From assembly GCF_023856365.1 (NCBI RefSeq), contig NW_026042416.1:186001-250000 (forward strand): a stretch of 64,000 bases of DNA, read 5' to 3'. Below, piece after piece: positions 20,380 to 31,851 of this stretch. Both the position numbers and the translations under genes were made by a program. The DNA is from Brienomyrus brachyistius. Its lineage: Eukaryota; Chordata; Actinopteri; Osteoglossiformes; Mormyridae. The notes beneath the pieces are model-generated. The model saw nothing but the letters and a program-made list of their open reading frames with translations. It was not told where the DNA came from and did not search any database. Each line of letters starts with the position of its first letter. Position 1 is the stretch's first letter.

Positions 20380-21060
20380 GAAAGCCCGCCAAATGGATGG
20401 TCAGCCATTGGTCCAGGAGTCGAATTCCTGGTCACTCCTATTCACGAACTTTACACTATAAAACCTGGCACCTCAGAACAAAGCCAGGAGAGGAGAAACA
20501 GAAGGGAGGAGAAAACAAAAGACCATCAGCACGAAGAGAGGCAGAGAACATCAGCCCAAGAGAAGAGAAGCCCACAAGAAGCCCTCCTGAAGCCTATCAG
20601 TGAAGACCCAGCTGGACAGAGAACTGCAACCAAGCCCAAGCTTCACCAGGAGAGGGAATCAGAGGGGCTCCACTCCAACAACCGCTGCAAACACCGCGCC
20701 TCCCTGAGTGCCATCACCCATCAGCTCATCAGCCTCCGCAACCAACTGCCAAGACCCCCCCCCCCCCCACTCTGCAACCAAGTAAACAAACTTCCTTTCA
20801 TTTATAACAACCTAAACTCCTATTCACCTGCTATATTACTTTAGGACAGTATTTCCACAAATTGCTTGCTTTGCAGAACAGTATTTTCCCTTTTAAGGTT
20901 ACTCATTTTAAATCTGGTCATTGCATTTTCATGATTACATTGTTTGTGTCCACTCCGTTATTTCGTGTTTATTGTTTGTTAGGTGTAATGTCTGTCTTAT
21001 GTTAGTTATAGGAATAAATGCATGTCTTTTACACAACTTCAGCCTCCGTTCATTGAGTGC
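20380..21060 (+). other. LTR-like segment (TATA ... AATAAA)
   Basis: A CCATTGG (inverted CCAAT) at about 20405 and a TATAAAA at 20457-20463 are followed about 556 bp later by AATAAA at 21013-21018, with an A/G-rich leader and a C run near 20757-20768 between. The order suits a solo LTR or a compact pol II unit. I could not fix TG...CA ends or a target duplication, so the call is tentative. Confidence 0.3.
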
Positions 21061-22026
21061 TCACAAGAATCCCTGCCTGTGCGATCTACGCTCTGAAACC
21101 TCAAATTCGCCTGAAATATCGCGAGACTCTCTCTCATTGGCCGTGAGGGGAGCTTCGCTACCGATCGTTTACATTACCTGGTGACGCAGCTCGTTGGACA
21201 AGCCTTCTATTCTAACCCAGGTTATTACGTGATACTGGTTATTAATGAGTTCCATTTAAGTCACACATTAACAGACTCACGGTGTTTCGCAATTGAGTTT
21301 GAGCCGACCATTCAGCATAAAAATTGGTTAATAATCACAAGGCACAAGGTTTAAACTTATTCTGAGCACACAATTTAAACTTTTTATGACCGAACGTGCA
21401 GTGAAGAAGCGCTACTGTCAACTGGTTGCAAAAGTCGCACTCATGGCAATCTGAAGGCATTTAAGCGGGATCATATGGGCTTATTATAGTTATTTTTATT
21501 TCTATTATTAGTAGTTATATTATTTTGTTTTATTTTCGGTGATTTCATTGTAGTTCTTTCGTATTAAACTGCAGTAAACTTTAACCCTATGTCTGACGAG
21601 ATTCTCAGATGTAGCGCTTTGTTTCCAGGTTCAATTCGGACGAGTGTCTCCGTTTCTATATATCCTGGGAGAGATCTCTCTATTAGCGAACGGGAATACT
21701 TGTTATGAGGTTCTAACCTAAATTATGTTGCGCTTGGACATAAGACCGATAGCTTAGTTACCTATCAGGATCATACTCGTATGTGTGTGCCTGCTTTAGA
21801 CAAAGCAAGTTTAACACAACTTTGCGCTGTGAGCCAAGTGTGTGTCATTTAGAAATTGGGAGTCTCCTGTGCTTGAGACCCGCCGTGGTTAAGCACCATT
21901 TGCGACGAGATATAGTGCACTCACAATTTAAATCTGTCGCCGTAACGCGTGCGCCGTCTCGCTTCAGTAATTGTTTTAAGGGGTGATGACGAAGATGACG
22001 AATTTACTTTCCTGAAGAGGAGCAGG
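21061..22026. other. No gene seen
   Basis: Moderately CpG-containing sequence without a recognisable coding frame. The frame at 21783-21986 lacks any motif. No repeat family recognised. Confidence 0.3.
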
Positions 22027-22125
22027 ATGGGTCACGCGTTCTGTAAGATTTGTCTCCCACGGGGAAGGAACGATGTCAGTCGGCATGAAAAATCCAAGTC
22101 ATTAGTGAATGACAGAGCCGCATGA
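22027..22125 (+). CDS. Short zinc-finger-like ORF (32 aa)
   Basis: ATG at 22027 opens MGHAFCKICLPRGRND, then SRHEKSKSLV, and stops at 22123-22125. The Cys-x2-Cys followed by Arg-His-x-x-x-Lys resembles the first exon of BED/hAT-type zinc-finger proteins of fish transposons; the second His is replaced by Leu. It is too small to be convincing alone and may be an exon or relic. Confidence 0.3.
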   Translation: MGHAFCKICLPRGRNDVSRHEKSKSLVNDRAA

Positions 22126-22350
22126 GTGAACATGAAAAATTAATAGAAAATAAATGACAAATGGTTATTTTATATTTTATATATTTATATTTATATTTAT
22201 ATTATATTTTATATAATTTATATTATTTTATATTTCCTGTCTTAAAATGTAAGGGATACTGGAGCCTGGTTGCGGTGGTGGGATGGCTCACGGCGGGTGC
22301 CGGAAAATTTCCTTTATTTTCAAATCCAAACCTTGACAGGTATGCTGCTG
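22126..22350. repeat. AT-rich low-complexity tract
   Basis: TTTATAT-type simple sequence at about 22160-22235, then unique sequence up to the CTGCTG at 22345-22350 that borders the junction copy R. Confidence 0.7.
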
Positions 22351-22631
22351 TTCCAAATCATGGGTGCATGTTACAAGTGCGGAACATATTTTAACTTAGT
22401 ACTAACTTAGCATCATATTTGATCTGATTCGACTGAATATCCCAGGTTTCCATCTCTCATGCATCTGGTGTGACGTGTTTTCAGACTCTCAGGCTGGCGC
22501 AAAGAAATCTTACGGGAATTGAACGTCTCACTCCGGCCAGCTGACCAAAGTTGGTAACCTTGGTATTGTGTGTAGGAGATTCGGTATAACTATAATTTCG
22601 TTCTCCATTTGCATGCCCGAAGTGTCTTTAA
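22351..22631. repeat. 281-bp sequence R at the unit 1/2 junction
   Basis: This is a near-copy of R' (3382-3662). It begins right after CTGCTG, a motif also next to R' (CTGCTGACTG), and ends at TTAA, after which unit 2 begins with GTGTTATG. The left flank (CTCTTAA) and R' (TCTTTAA) share the TTAA. The structure reads as a short templated insertion at a duplication breakpoint with microhomology on each side. Confidence 0.9.
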
Positions 22632-23059
22632 GTGTTATGTAGTTTTGCCTGAAACGCAAAAATAAAACAAAGCAATTAAAGCCGATCAGTGGCTCAAATT
22701 GTGCTGTAGCGATTGAAGAACTTTTGTCGGAAGTTGGATTCGAACCTGGGATGCCTTACTTGGGAGAACAGAATACCAGAATAGAGTAGGTTAAGTCCAG
22801 CCTTGGCTTCCAAGCTGACGTTTTTCTACATATGTGCTTGTGTATCATGGACAGTAAGAGGGGGCAGGCAAGGAGAGAATTTCTCTCTTTGGGGATCAAT
22901 AGAGTGTTGTTATTATAACGTCTAAAAAGTATGATGGTCTGTCGATAAATCAATAACAATATCAATGAAGTCAATGTTTATCTAAAGGAATCAGAATTCA
23001 GGAAAAGCCAGGGGCCGGACCGAGTGTAGGGGGCGTGGCCAGAGACAGCCTGCTGACTG
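22632..23059. other. Unit 2 start with truncated tRNA-Leu-like segment
   Basis: The B-box half (GGATTCGAACC on plus) remains at about 22725-22760, but the A-box half present in unit 1 is gone. The retroelement-like piece follows, as in unit 1. Confidence 0.5.
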
Positions 23060-23340
23060 TTCCAAATCATGGGTGCATGTTACAAGTCCGGAACATATTT
23101 TAACTTAGTACTAACTTAGCATCATATTTGATCTGATTCGACTGAATATCCCAGGTTTCCATCTCTCATGCATCTGGTGTGACGTGTTTTCAGACTCTCA
23201 GGCTGGCGCAAAGAAATCTTACGGGAATTGAACGTCTCACTCCGGTCAGCTGACCAAAGTTGGTAACCTTGGTATTGTGTGTAGGAGATTCGGTATAACT
23301 ATAATTTCGTTCTCCATTTACATGCCCGTAGTGTCTTTAA
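23060..23340. repeat. R' (unit 2)
   Basis: Internal 281-bp copy followed by CCGGCTGC, as at 3382-3662. Confidence 0.9.
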
Positions 23341-23902
23341 CCGGCTGCACAAACTGGATCCGCCTCCATTACGACACAACTTTGCCCTTATTGGCTTAAG
23401 AATTTAGTCACATACATGACGTATATCTGCTATTTCTCCCGAGAAGCAGGTAAAGCAGTGGTAACTGCTTTGTAGTTAATTTACCTGGTAAAATTAAGTT
23501 TAAATAAATGATATAAATACTGTAATAGTACTCGTGAGCTTTGTTTATTTGTTATTAGTTATTGTAATGTTGCGCTGCTTTATTTGTTTAATCGTCTAGT
23601 CTGTGGAGACATTCAAGTTAATCAAATAAGAATTGCACTGTACACTGTACATGACCATAAAAACTTTGTATCCTTGAAATAAATGTTTTTGATCTTTTCC
23701 TTGGCAGTTATCTTTTTACACAGGGCCTCTATGTACACGATAGTTTTTTTTTTCACGACTAACAGTATGGATCAGGAGTTGGTTATTGTAAAAGAAGTAA
23801 TGTGCATGCAGGTGATATTTGTATAGATTTATCCACACCCTTGTAGCAGTGCTGCCATTGCAGTCAGATCTCGCAAACTAGGAGTATTAGTTGTCTTTAT
23901 TT
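23341..23902. other. No gene seen (unit 2)
   Basis: Equivalent of 3663-4224, with the same AATAAA and no coding frame. Confidence 0.3.
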
Positions 23903-24564
23903 CTCTTTATTTCTTGACGCCAACCCTCTCCATTAATCCGGGCTTGGGACTGGCACCTACCTGAGCTGGCTTGCTCCCTTAAGTGGCTGGGTTAGGCTAA
24001 ACTATATATATATATTTACCAAGACTACAATAAAACATCTCGAAATGTGTAGTCTAGCAAAACGCAGTTTAAAGAAGGTAGCCTACCTGGCGAAATTGCA
24101 AACAAATTAAGGGCGTTAGGCAGCCTTTAGATCCTACCCATCATGCACTGCAGTTTTTTGCTAATTCCTCAAATGGAAAACTGTCCATCCATCCATCCAT
24201 TTTCCAAACCGCTTATCCTACTGGATCGCGGGGGGTCTGGAGCCTATCCCGGAAGCAATGGGCACGAGACAGGGAACAACTCAGGATGGCGGGCCAGCCC
24301 ATCGCAGGGCACACTCACACACTATTCACTCACGCATACACTCCTATGGGCAATTTAGCAACTCCAATTAGCCTCAGCATGTTTTTGGACTGTGGGGGAA
24401 ACCAGAGTACCCGGAGGAAACCCCACGATGACATGGGTAGAACATGCAAACTCCACACACATGTGACCCAGGTGGAGACTCGAACCCGGGCCCTAGAGGT
24501 GTGAGGCAACAGTGCTAACCACTGCACCACCATGCTGCCCCCTAAATGGAAAACCATTAAATAC
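23903..24564. repeat. Inverted-repeat arm A (unit 2)
   Basis: Counterpart of 4225-4886, with the same internal losses and SINE insertion. Its partner arm is at 35130-35574. Confidence 0.8.
24182..24543 (-). mobile_element. tRNA-derived SINE (unit 2)
   Basis: Same insertion as at 4504-4865, flanked by the same AAATGGAAAAC target duplication. A single C-to-T change (AACAACTCAGG) distinguishes it from unit 1 and is shared with unit 3. Confidence 0.85.
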
Positions 24565-25506
24565 AAAAGGAAAACAAAAGTGCTGTAAGACTGTATACTT
24601 ATGTGTATGTTAGTAAAGGCTGTAGCTGACACAACGGACCCCACTAATTAGAAAGGGGTAATTGTACACATGTGGCATCCAGTATGTTCTTCTATAACAG
24701 TTTTTAAAAAAAAAAAAAAACTCACATTACACAAATTGGCACTATCAAAACGAGGATTATGGGGAAAATGGGGACTGTGATGGAGATTACATACACGTAG
24801 GCATGGTATTTAGTTTTTTTTAATCTGGTCACCTTCCAGAGTAATTGTAAACTAAAACCATCTTCACCCTATTTGATTCTTTATAAATGGACAATCAGTC
24901 GTGCAGTAAATGGGGGTATAGAGAGACACAGAGCTTGTCTAACAAGAAACCCTGGGAAGCTAACATTAATAGGGTGGGTATGGATAGCAAAACCATTGAT
25001 ACAGATTACAGATTTATATCTCACCTGAACCCTGGCGGGCTCCGTGCCAATAGGGGTTGGGATTAGGGTTAGTTAACTTAAGTAGTAATATTGATGTGTA
25101 TATTCTCCTATTCTCCAGTCAGTGAATCGTGAAACGTAATGTTAATATGTTTCTATACCTATATGTTCTGCTTAAAAACCCATAAAGGCAAGCACAGTGT
25201 TTAGACATTCTGTTACTTAGACTAGTAAACACTAAGATCCTTCAGCTTTCAATTAACCTGACACAACAGTCTAAACAACAAATGTGTGCCATGTCATTTG
25301 TCATCTTTACATCTTGTATCCTTTATATGGTAATTGGATTTTCAAGGTGGAATTGCAGGTCGATCATTTTAAGGATCTAGATGTAAACCTCCCTGGTGTT
25401 GCTTTAATATTTTTTTTGCACAATTTGCTTCACACACTTCCTCCAGCAGAGAAGCTTACAATACTACACCCCACCAAATGACTGGATGATGCCTTTTTAT
25501 TTAAGG
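24565..25506. other. No gene seen (unit 2)
   Basis: Equivalent of 4887-5829, including one copy of the 72-bp direct repeat near 25339-25410. Confidence 0.35.
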
Positions 25507-26197
25507 TCTGGCTGTGAGCCTCGATTACCGATACACTATCTTCAGGCTCCTGCCGGGATCAGTCAGTATGGTGGACCTTTGGAGGAATGGGTACAAAACC
25601 ATCAGGAAAGTTTGCAGGTGCTTCAAGAGTATGTGAAGGCTTAGTTGGAGGAACAAGCCACACCACGAAATCGGAAACACAATGAGTTGGTTAATGATTA
25701 GGGGTTTGATGAAGGTCAGCTGGTGTGTTTGCGGAACCATGTTCGAGGTAAAATACAGGATCATTGGGATGCCTGTTTGTATATGGTAGTTCGGTGTCCC
25801 CAAGATCAGGGTGCAGTTTACTCTGCAACTCCAATGGAGGGGGACGGGGTTGTCCGTCAAGTTCACCGAACAGAGTTGCGTCCAGTACCACAGGGGGTTG
25901 TTATGTCAGGGGAAGATGTTCTGGTAATGTCTCCTGAGTCTGGGTTGCCCACAGGGGCAACAGAAATGGAATCGGATGAGGACTCTGTGATTTTACGGGG
26001 ACAGGGCTGGTGGGAGGGGTCGCAATAGAGCATCCACAAGTAGGCCTCGTATAATGGAGGAGGTTATGTCCCCCCCGAGGTGTAGAGACCAGTTAAACGT
26101 TCGGTGAGGTCCACCACTGGTCATCATACCAACCCTTATAAGTTACCACGGTCAGTGAATGATCGTTCGGTTGGGGAGGAAGACCAGTGGTTTGGGG
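25507..26197 (+). mobile_element. Ty3/gypsy integrase C-terminal relic (unit 2)
   Basis: Same broken integrase end as in unit 1, with the same in-frame stops and the open frame 25723-26028. One residue changes (GATEMES for GATKMES). Confidence 0.7.
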
Positions 26198-27211
26198 ATA
26201 GAATTCTTAGCTGTGATCGTTGGGTCATCAATTTCATTTTGGGGGATGGATTGTAGCCAGGCAATTATAGGCAGGTATAGGAACTGCAGTTCGGACTGGA
26301 GGCATAGCCGGGGCGAGATGGCTGTGCATGTTCCGATGGTAGGGCATATTGGCAAAGGAGCAGGCACGGGAAAGACAGGCAGGGTCCTGATAGATTTGGT
26401 GGAGCATCGGCGGGCATATTGAATTTGCAGTGTAGCAGCCTTTCTGTTTGCTTGTTTCAGGGGTGAACAATCTTATCCGCAAAGGGCCGGTGTGTATGCA
26501 GGTTTTCGCTGCAACTCCCTAATTAGATTTCTAATTAGAGGACTGATTAGCTGAAGAGTCCTCATACCTGGTTTTGAAGAGCTGACCTAAAGGTTACCCC
26601 AAAAACCTGTTTTTTTTTTGTTTGAATGGGGCAGTGAGTCATGGGGTAAACTACTGTTCTTTAGGGGTTTTCAAGGTGGAATTACGGGTCGATAATTTTA
26701 AGGATCAGGTTGTAAACCTCCCTGGTGTTGCTTTAATATGTTTTATCTGAGGTTGTATCGTGTATTATCAAGCCAGCCGGCTTAGTGGCCTCGGGAGCGG
26801 GGTTTAGTGGGAGCAGCTGGCTAGTTTTATTTTCTTTTTTGTTTGTGTCTTTTTCTTTGTTGTATGTATATTTTGGGTTCATTATTAGGCAGGCTGGGCC
26901 TTTTGGCACCTGTAGTCTGGGTGCTGGATTGCCCATAGGGGTCTTTTTTATTGCTGTGATTTGCTGTGTCATTCACTAGTGTGATTTGTGCTGGATGTGT
27001 TTTTAAGGTTGTGCTGTGGCGTGTACCTGAGCAAACTTTGGGCAACCTGTTCTCTTGTTGGCTTTATTGACAAAGGGTGGATTAGTCTAATTACGGCCTG
27101 CTACAAATAGCTGCATATAACGTATAAAAAAAATCACCTTATGGGTGCAAGATAGGGTAGCAAGATCTTGAGTTTTTTTTACAGTACTCGGGTACGTTTT
27201 AAAATTTTCGA
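26198..27211. other. Unclassified repeats (unit 2)
   Basis: Equivalent of 6521-7535. Base changes shared with unit 3 (GGGGGATGGA, TTCGGACTGG) open a short plus frame at 26159-26422 that is closed in unit 1. I see no motif in it. Confidence 0.35.
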
Positions 27212-27405
27212 CCAATCAGCAAACATTATTCTGACAGCATAGCTGGGAAACCAATGAAAAGTGAGTGCAACGTTCTAGAACTTGACTTCGGGTTGACGCT
27301 CCCTATAAAAGAGCTGGGTACTGCTTCAAGGCGTTCAGTTGGCGCTACCTCCTGATAGAGTAGCACTGTACGGCTCTTGTTCCGTAAAACAACATCAAAA
27401 GGATG
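27212..27405 (+). promoter_or_regulatory. Heat-shock-element promoter (unit 2)
   Basis: CCAAT at 27212, TTCTAGAA at 27273-27280, TATAAAAG at 27304-27311 and ATG at 27403 keep the spacing of unit 1. Confidence 0.55.
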
Positions 27406-27804
27406 AAAAAAAAAACAATATTTAAAGAAGACGAAAAAAATCAATTTTTAAAGAAGACGAAAAAAACATCGTCTAAAAAAATAAGCCAAAAAAATAATAT
27501 CCGAAGAAGGAAAAACATGCAAAGTAAAAAAAAACAAACAAAAATAAAAAACAATATCCAAAGAAGAAGGAAAAAAACATCCAAAGGGAGAAAAGAAGAA
27601 CTGAAGGGCCAACGAGGTAGGAGGAAATACAAATTTCGTTTCAGCACCGTTGGAGTGCCAAGCCGTGAAAAGCATTTGGCCAGAAGACAAGGTAAGTGTT
27701 GTATCTGTTATTTTAAAACAGCGCTTTTCAAAATGCTGCTTTATAATCGTTTGAGATCGTTAGCCAGTGTGACAGCTGAAGGCTTTTTGAGTTTACCAAC
27801 ATAA
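27403..27804 (+). CDS. Lys/Arg-rich open frame behind promoter (unit 2 only)
   Basis: With ten A after the start codon this copy stays open for 133 codons. It crosses a splice donor (CAAG|GTAAGT, exon end 27691), after which the frame runs into the intron. The encoded sequence is mainly Lys, Arg and Asn (for example TKKTSSKKISQKNN) and has no domain. Units 1 and 3 are closed by A-run length changes at different places. I regard coding as unlikely, and a non-coding first exon as more probable. Confidence 0.25.
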   Translation: MKKKTIFKEDEKNQFLKKTKKTSSKKISQKNNIRRRKNMQSKKKQTKIKNNIQRRRKKTSKGRKEELKGQRGRRKYKFRFSTVGVPSREKHLARRQGKCCICYFKTALFKMLLYNRLRSLASVTAEGFLSLPT

Positions 27805-28344
27805 AGTTTTATTTCTGTATTAGGACATTGTCAGGAACAATGATGTGTTCATCGCTATGATGTGGTCAAAAAGCGATGCATTGAATCTTAGAAACATTTG
27901 TGATTTTTCAAACGATGCTTTTCCTTTTATTTAATCAGTAAAATTTCCATCGGTTTTATATAGTGCCCCTTGAAATATGTCTTTAGCTCATTTTCCGGGC
28001 ATTTTACTAGAATGCATCCTGAGAAATACACAAGCTCTGCTGCATTTCCGTGCCTCGATGTTTAGTGCCGAGTATAATTGTTGCAGTTGCCTTTTATATA
28101 TTCCATGAGACCTGTTGGTACCAAGAGAAGTGTGAGACTGTCAGGGTGAATTTATCATACAATCGCACGCATAAATACCTGAGGGTTGCCAGTCCTTTTG
28201 CGTTGTTACAGGAGGACTAGAGCTGACGAGTGTGTTTCTACACACTATCAAGGGCATTGTAGTACAGTTTTCTCAGGTGGGAGAATGCTGCCGATCTCCT
28301 ATTTGACAATACAGCCCTTGATATATTAGAATATTACAGAACTA
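27805..28344. other. No gene seen (unit 2)
   Basis: Equivalent of 8100-8667 in unit 1. Confidence 0.3.
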
Positions 28345-28467
28345 GAAGCCTTTTGCAAGGAAGAATGTGAGAAAATCCCAAGTACAAGAACTGAAAGCCT
28401 TTCAGCTGGCTATAAGAAGCGCTTGTAAGCTGTGATATCTGGCAGAGGAGGTGTTACTAAGTACTGA
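28345..28467 (+). pseudogene. Tc1-type transposase C-terminal relic (unit 2)
   Basis: Same 41-codon remnant with the same in-frame TAA as at 8668-8790. Confidence 0.6.
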
Positions 28468-28723
28468 TTACGTAGGGTGCCCAAACTTTTGCAGAGTGCC
28501 ATAATAATGTTTTTATTTTGTAATTTTGTTCAATTTATGGCATAAAAAGTAACTATTCATCAATGTTTGCTGAAAATATTGTGTATTTTTCCCCCAGTTC
28601 CTAAAGAGACTGTATTAACTGATATTGTTGCTTTTGTAATTGAAAAGATGTTATTTGTCAAGGGGTGCCAAACCTTTGCATAAGACTGTACACAGTGTGT
28701 GTATGTGTTTATGTGAGTGTGTG

Positions 28724-28754
<31 letters not shown>

Positions 28755-28901
28755 GTGTGTGTGTGTATATATTTCTGTATATGCATGTGTATATATATAT
28801 TTATATATAGTTCACACACATTCAAACTTATTTGAATACACATTCAAAATTATTTTTATTATTATTATTTTCGTTTTTTTTTTTTTTTGTGTTTTAAAAT
28901 T
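28468..28901. repeat. Element tail and TG/TA microsatellite (unit 2)
   Basis: Terminal part of the Tc1-like relic to about 28690, then TG/TA and T-run simple sequence, with small length differences from unit 1. Confidence 0.7.
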
Positions 28902-29309
28902 TTTTATTTTTGCAATGGAAATAAAAATAAAGCAGTCCTCCGTAGAGGAGGGGTGGTGGAGGGAATATATATATATATATACATATATATAAAATAATTG
29001 TCACACAACCGGGGTGACATGCCTTGCCTGCTCTCCCAATTTTAGTGCACCTTAGTTATTCATAATGACCATCTAGTCTCGATACACCCATAAATATATA
29101 TGTATATATATATAGTTTTTTTATTAGCAATAGAAAAGAAAAATAACGCAGTTCTCCGTAAAGGAGGGATGGTGGATGGAATATATATATATATATATAT
29201 ATACATTTATATAAAATAATTGTCACACAACCTGGGTGACATGCCTTGCCTGCTCACCCAATTTTAGTGCACCTTAGTTATCCATACTGACCATCTAGTC
29301 TCGACACAC

Positions 29310-29374
<65 letters not shown>

Positions 29375-29586
29375 GATATTTTTTCTTTTTCTTGTGTTTT
29401 TTTTTCGCAATGGATATTAAAAATAAAGCAGTCCTCCGTAAAGGAGGGGTGGTGGAGGGAATATATATATACATTTATATAAAATAATTGTCACACAACT
29501 GGGGTGACATGCCTTGCCTGCTCACCCAATTTTAGTGCACCTTAGTTATCCATAATGACCAACTAGTCTCGATACACCCATAAATA

Positions 29587-29625
<39 letters not shown>

Positions 29626-30462
29626 TTTTTGTGTTTTTTTTTTGCAATAGACAATAAAAATAACGCAGTTCTCCATAAAGGAGGGATAGTGGATGGAATA
29701 TATATATACATATATATAAAATAATTGTCACACAACCTGGGTGACATGCCTTGCCTGCTCACCCAATTTTAGTGCACCTTAGTTATCCATACTGACCATC
29801 TAGTCTCGATACACCCATATATATATATATATATGTACATATATATAGTTTTTTTATTAGCAATAGAAAAGAAAAATAACGCAGTTCTCCGTAAAGGAGG
29901 GATGGTGGATGGAATATATACATACATATATATAAAATAATTGTCACACAACCTGGGTGACATGCCTTGCCTGCTCACCCAATTTTAGTGCAACTTAGTT
30001 ATCCATAATGACCAACTAGTCTCGATACACCCATAAATATATATGTATATATGTAGTTTTTTTTTTTTTCGCAATGGACAATAAAAATAACGCAGTTCTC
30101 CGTAAAGGAGGGATGGTGGATGGAATATATATATAAAATAATTGTCACACAACCGGGGTGACATGCCTTGCCTGCTCACCCAATTTTAGTGCACCTTAGT
30201 TATTCATAATGACCATCTAGTCTCGATACACCCATAAATATATATGTATATATATGTATTGTTTTTTTTTTTTTTTTTTTTTGCAATAGACAATAAAAAT
30301 AGCGCAGTTCTCCATAAAGGAGGGATGGTGGATGGAATATATATATACATATATATAAAATAATTGTCACACAACCTGGGTGACATGCCTTGCCTGCTCA
30401 CCCAATTTTAGTGCACTTTAGTTATCCAGAATGACCATCTAGTCTCGATACACCCATGAATA

Positions 30463-30513
<51 letters not shown>

Positions 30514-30699
30514 TTTCTGTTTTTTTTTGCAATAGACAATAAAAATAACGCAGTTCTCCATAAAGGAGGGATGGTGGATGGAATATGTATATGCATATAT
30601 ATAAAATAATTGTCACACAACCTGGGTGACATGCCTTGCCTGCTCACCCAATTTTAGTGCACCTTAGTTATCCATACTGACCATCTAGTCTCGATACAC

Positions 30700-30754
<55 letters not shown>

Positions 30755-30950
30755 TATATATAGTTTTTTTATTAGCAATAGAAAAGAAAAATAACGCAGT
30801 TCTCCGTAAAGGAGGGATGGTGGATGGAATATATATATATATATATATACATTTATATAAAATAATTGTCACACAACCTGGGTGACATGCCTTGCCTGCT
30901 CACCCAGTTTTAGTGCACCTTAGTTATCCATAATGACCATCTAGTCTCGA
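28902..30950. repeat. Minisatellite array, about nine monomers (unit 2)
   Basis: Same monomer family as unit 1, but the order of monomer variants differs: one monomer with CTCTCCCAATTTT occurs at about 29031, and T-run and (TA)n lengths differ. The variant order from about 29360 onward corresponds to 52650-54000 of unit 3. Confidence 0.9.
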
Positions 30951-31851
30951 AATGAACAATGCAGTTTTTTGCTTTATTGGGGGTCTGGGGACTCAGAACC
31001 GGTCAGTATCTGGTGTGACCACCATTTGCCTCATACAATGCAACACATCTTCTTCGCATAGAGTTTATCAGATTGTCAATTGTGGCCTGTGGAATGTTGG
31101 TCCACTCCTCTTCAATGGCTGTGCGAAGTTGTTGGATATTAGTGGGAACTGGTACACGCTGTCGTATACGCCGGTCAAGCACATCCCAAACATGCTCAAC
31201 GGGTGACATGTCCGGTGAGTATGCTGGCCATGCAAGAACTGGGACATTTTCAGCTTCCAAGAACTGTGTACAGATCCTTGCAACATGGGGCCGTGCATCA
31301 TCTGTCTGAGTGGCTGGTCTCAGACGATCTTGGAGGTGAACCTGCTGGATGTGGAGGTCCTGGGCTGGTGTGGTTACACGTGGTCTGCGGTTGTGAGGCC
31401 GGTTGGATGTACTGCCATATTCTCTGAAACGCCTTTGGAGACGGCTTATGGTTGAGAAATGAACATTCAATGCACGAGCAACAGATCTGGTTGACATTCC
31501 TGCTGTCAGCATGCCAATTGCACGCTCCCTCAATGCTTGTGGCATCTGTGGCATTTTGCTGTGAGACAAAACTGCACATTCCAGGGTGGCCTTTTATTGT
31601 GGGCAGTATAAGGTACACCTGTGCACTACCCATGATGTCAGATCAGCATCTTGATGTGGCACACCTGTGAGGTGGGATGGATTATCTCAGCAAAGCAGAA
31701 GTGCTCACTATCACACATTTAGACTGATTTGTGAGAAATGTTTGAGAGAAATGGTAATATTGTGTATCTGGAATGAATTGTAGATCTTTAAGTCCATCTC
31801 ATGAAAAATGGGAGCAAAAACAAAAGTGTTGCGTTTATATTTTTGTTCAGT
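30951..31851 (-). mobile_element. Decayed Tc1 element (unit 2)
   Basis: The 188-codon frame at 31569-31003 has the same amino acid sequence as in unit 1, including the internal deletion. Both ends are present. Confidence 0.85.

Larger units (their letters stand above)
2881..22631. repeat. Large tandem unit 1 (19,751 bp)
   Basis: The sequence from 2881 reappears from 22632 and from 42222 in the same order and orientation, with landmarks 19.57-19.68 kb apart (for example the Tc1 relic at 11386 and 30951, and the CR1 tail at 19318 and 38909). Unit 1 differs from units 2 and 3 by a longer tRNA-like segment near its start (2975-3086), several base changes, and a different short segment near 15365-15380. 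Nearly all recognisable content is repetitive; the exception is a chemerin-like five-exon gene. Confidence 0.95.

Noticed and set aside
2877..22631. Unit as a giant piggyBac-type element because of TTAA at its edges
   Set aside because: The TTAA is better explained as breakpoint microhomology. There is no piggyBac transposase and no terminal inverted repeat at the unit ends.
22760..22974. 72-codon minus frame shared by units
   Set aside because: It overlaps the truncated tRNA-like and retroelement-like pieces and has no conserved motif.
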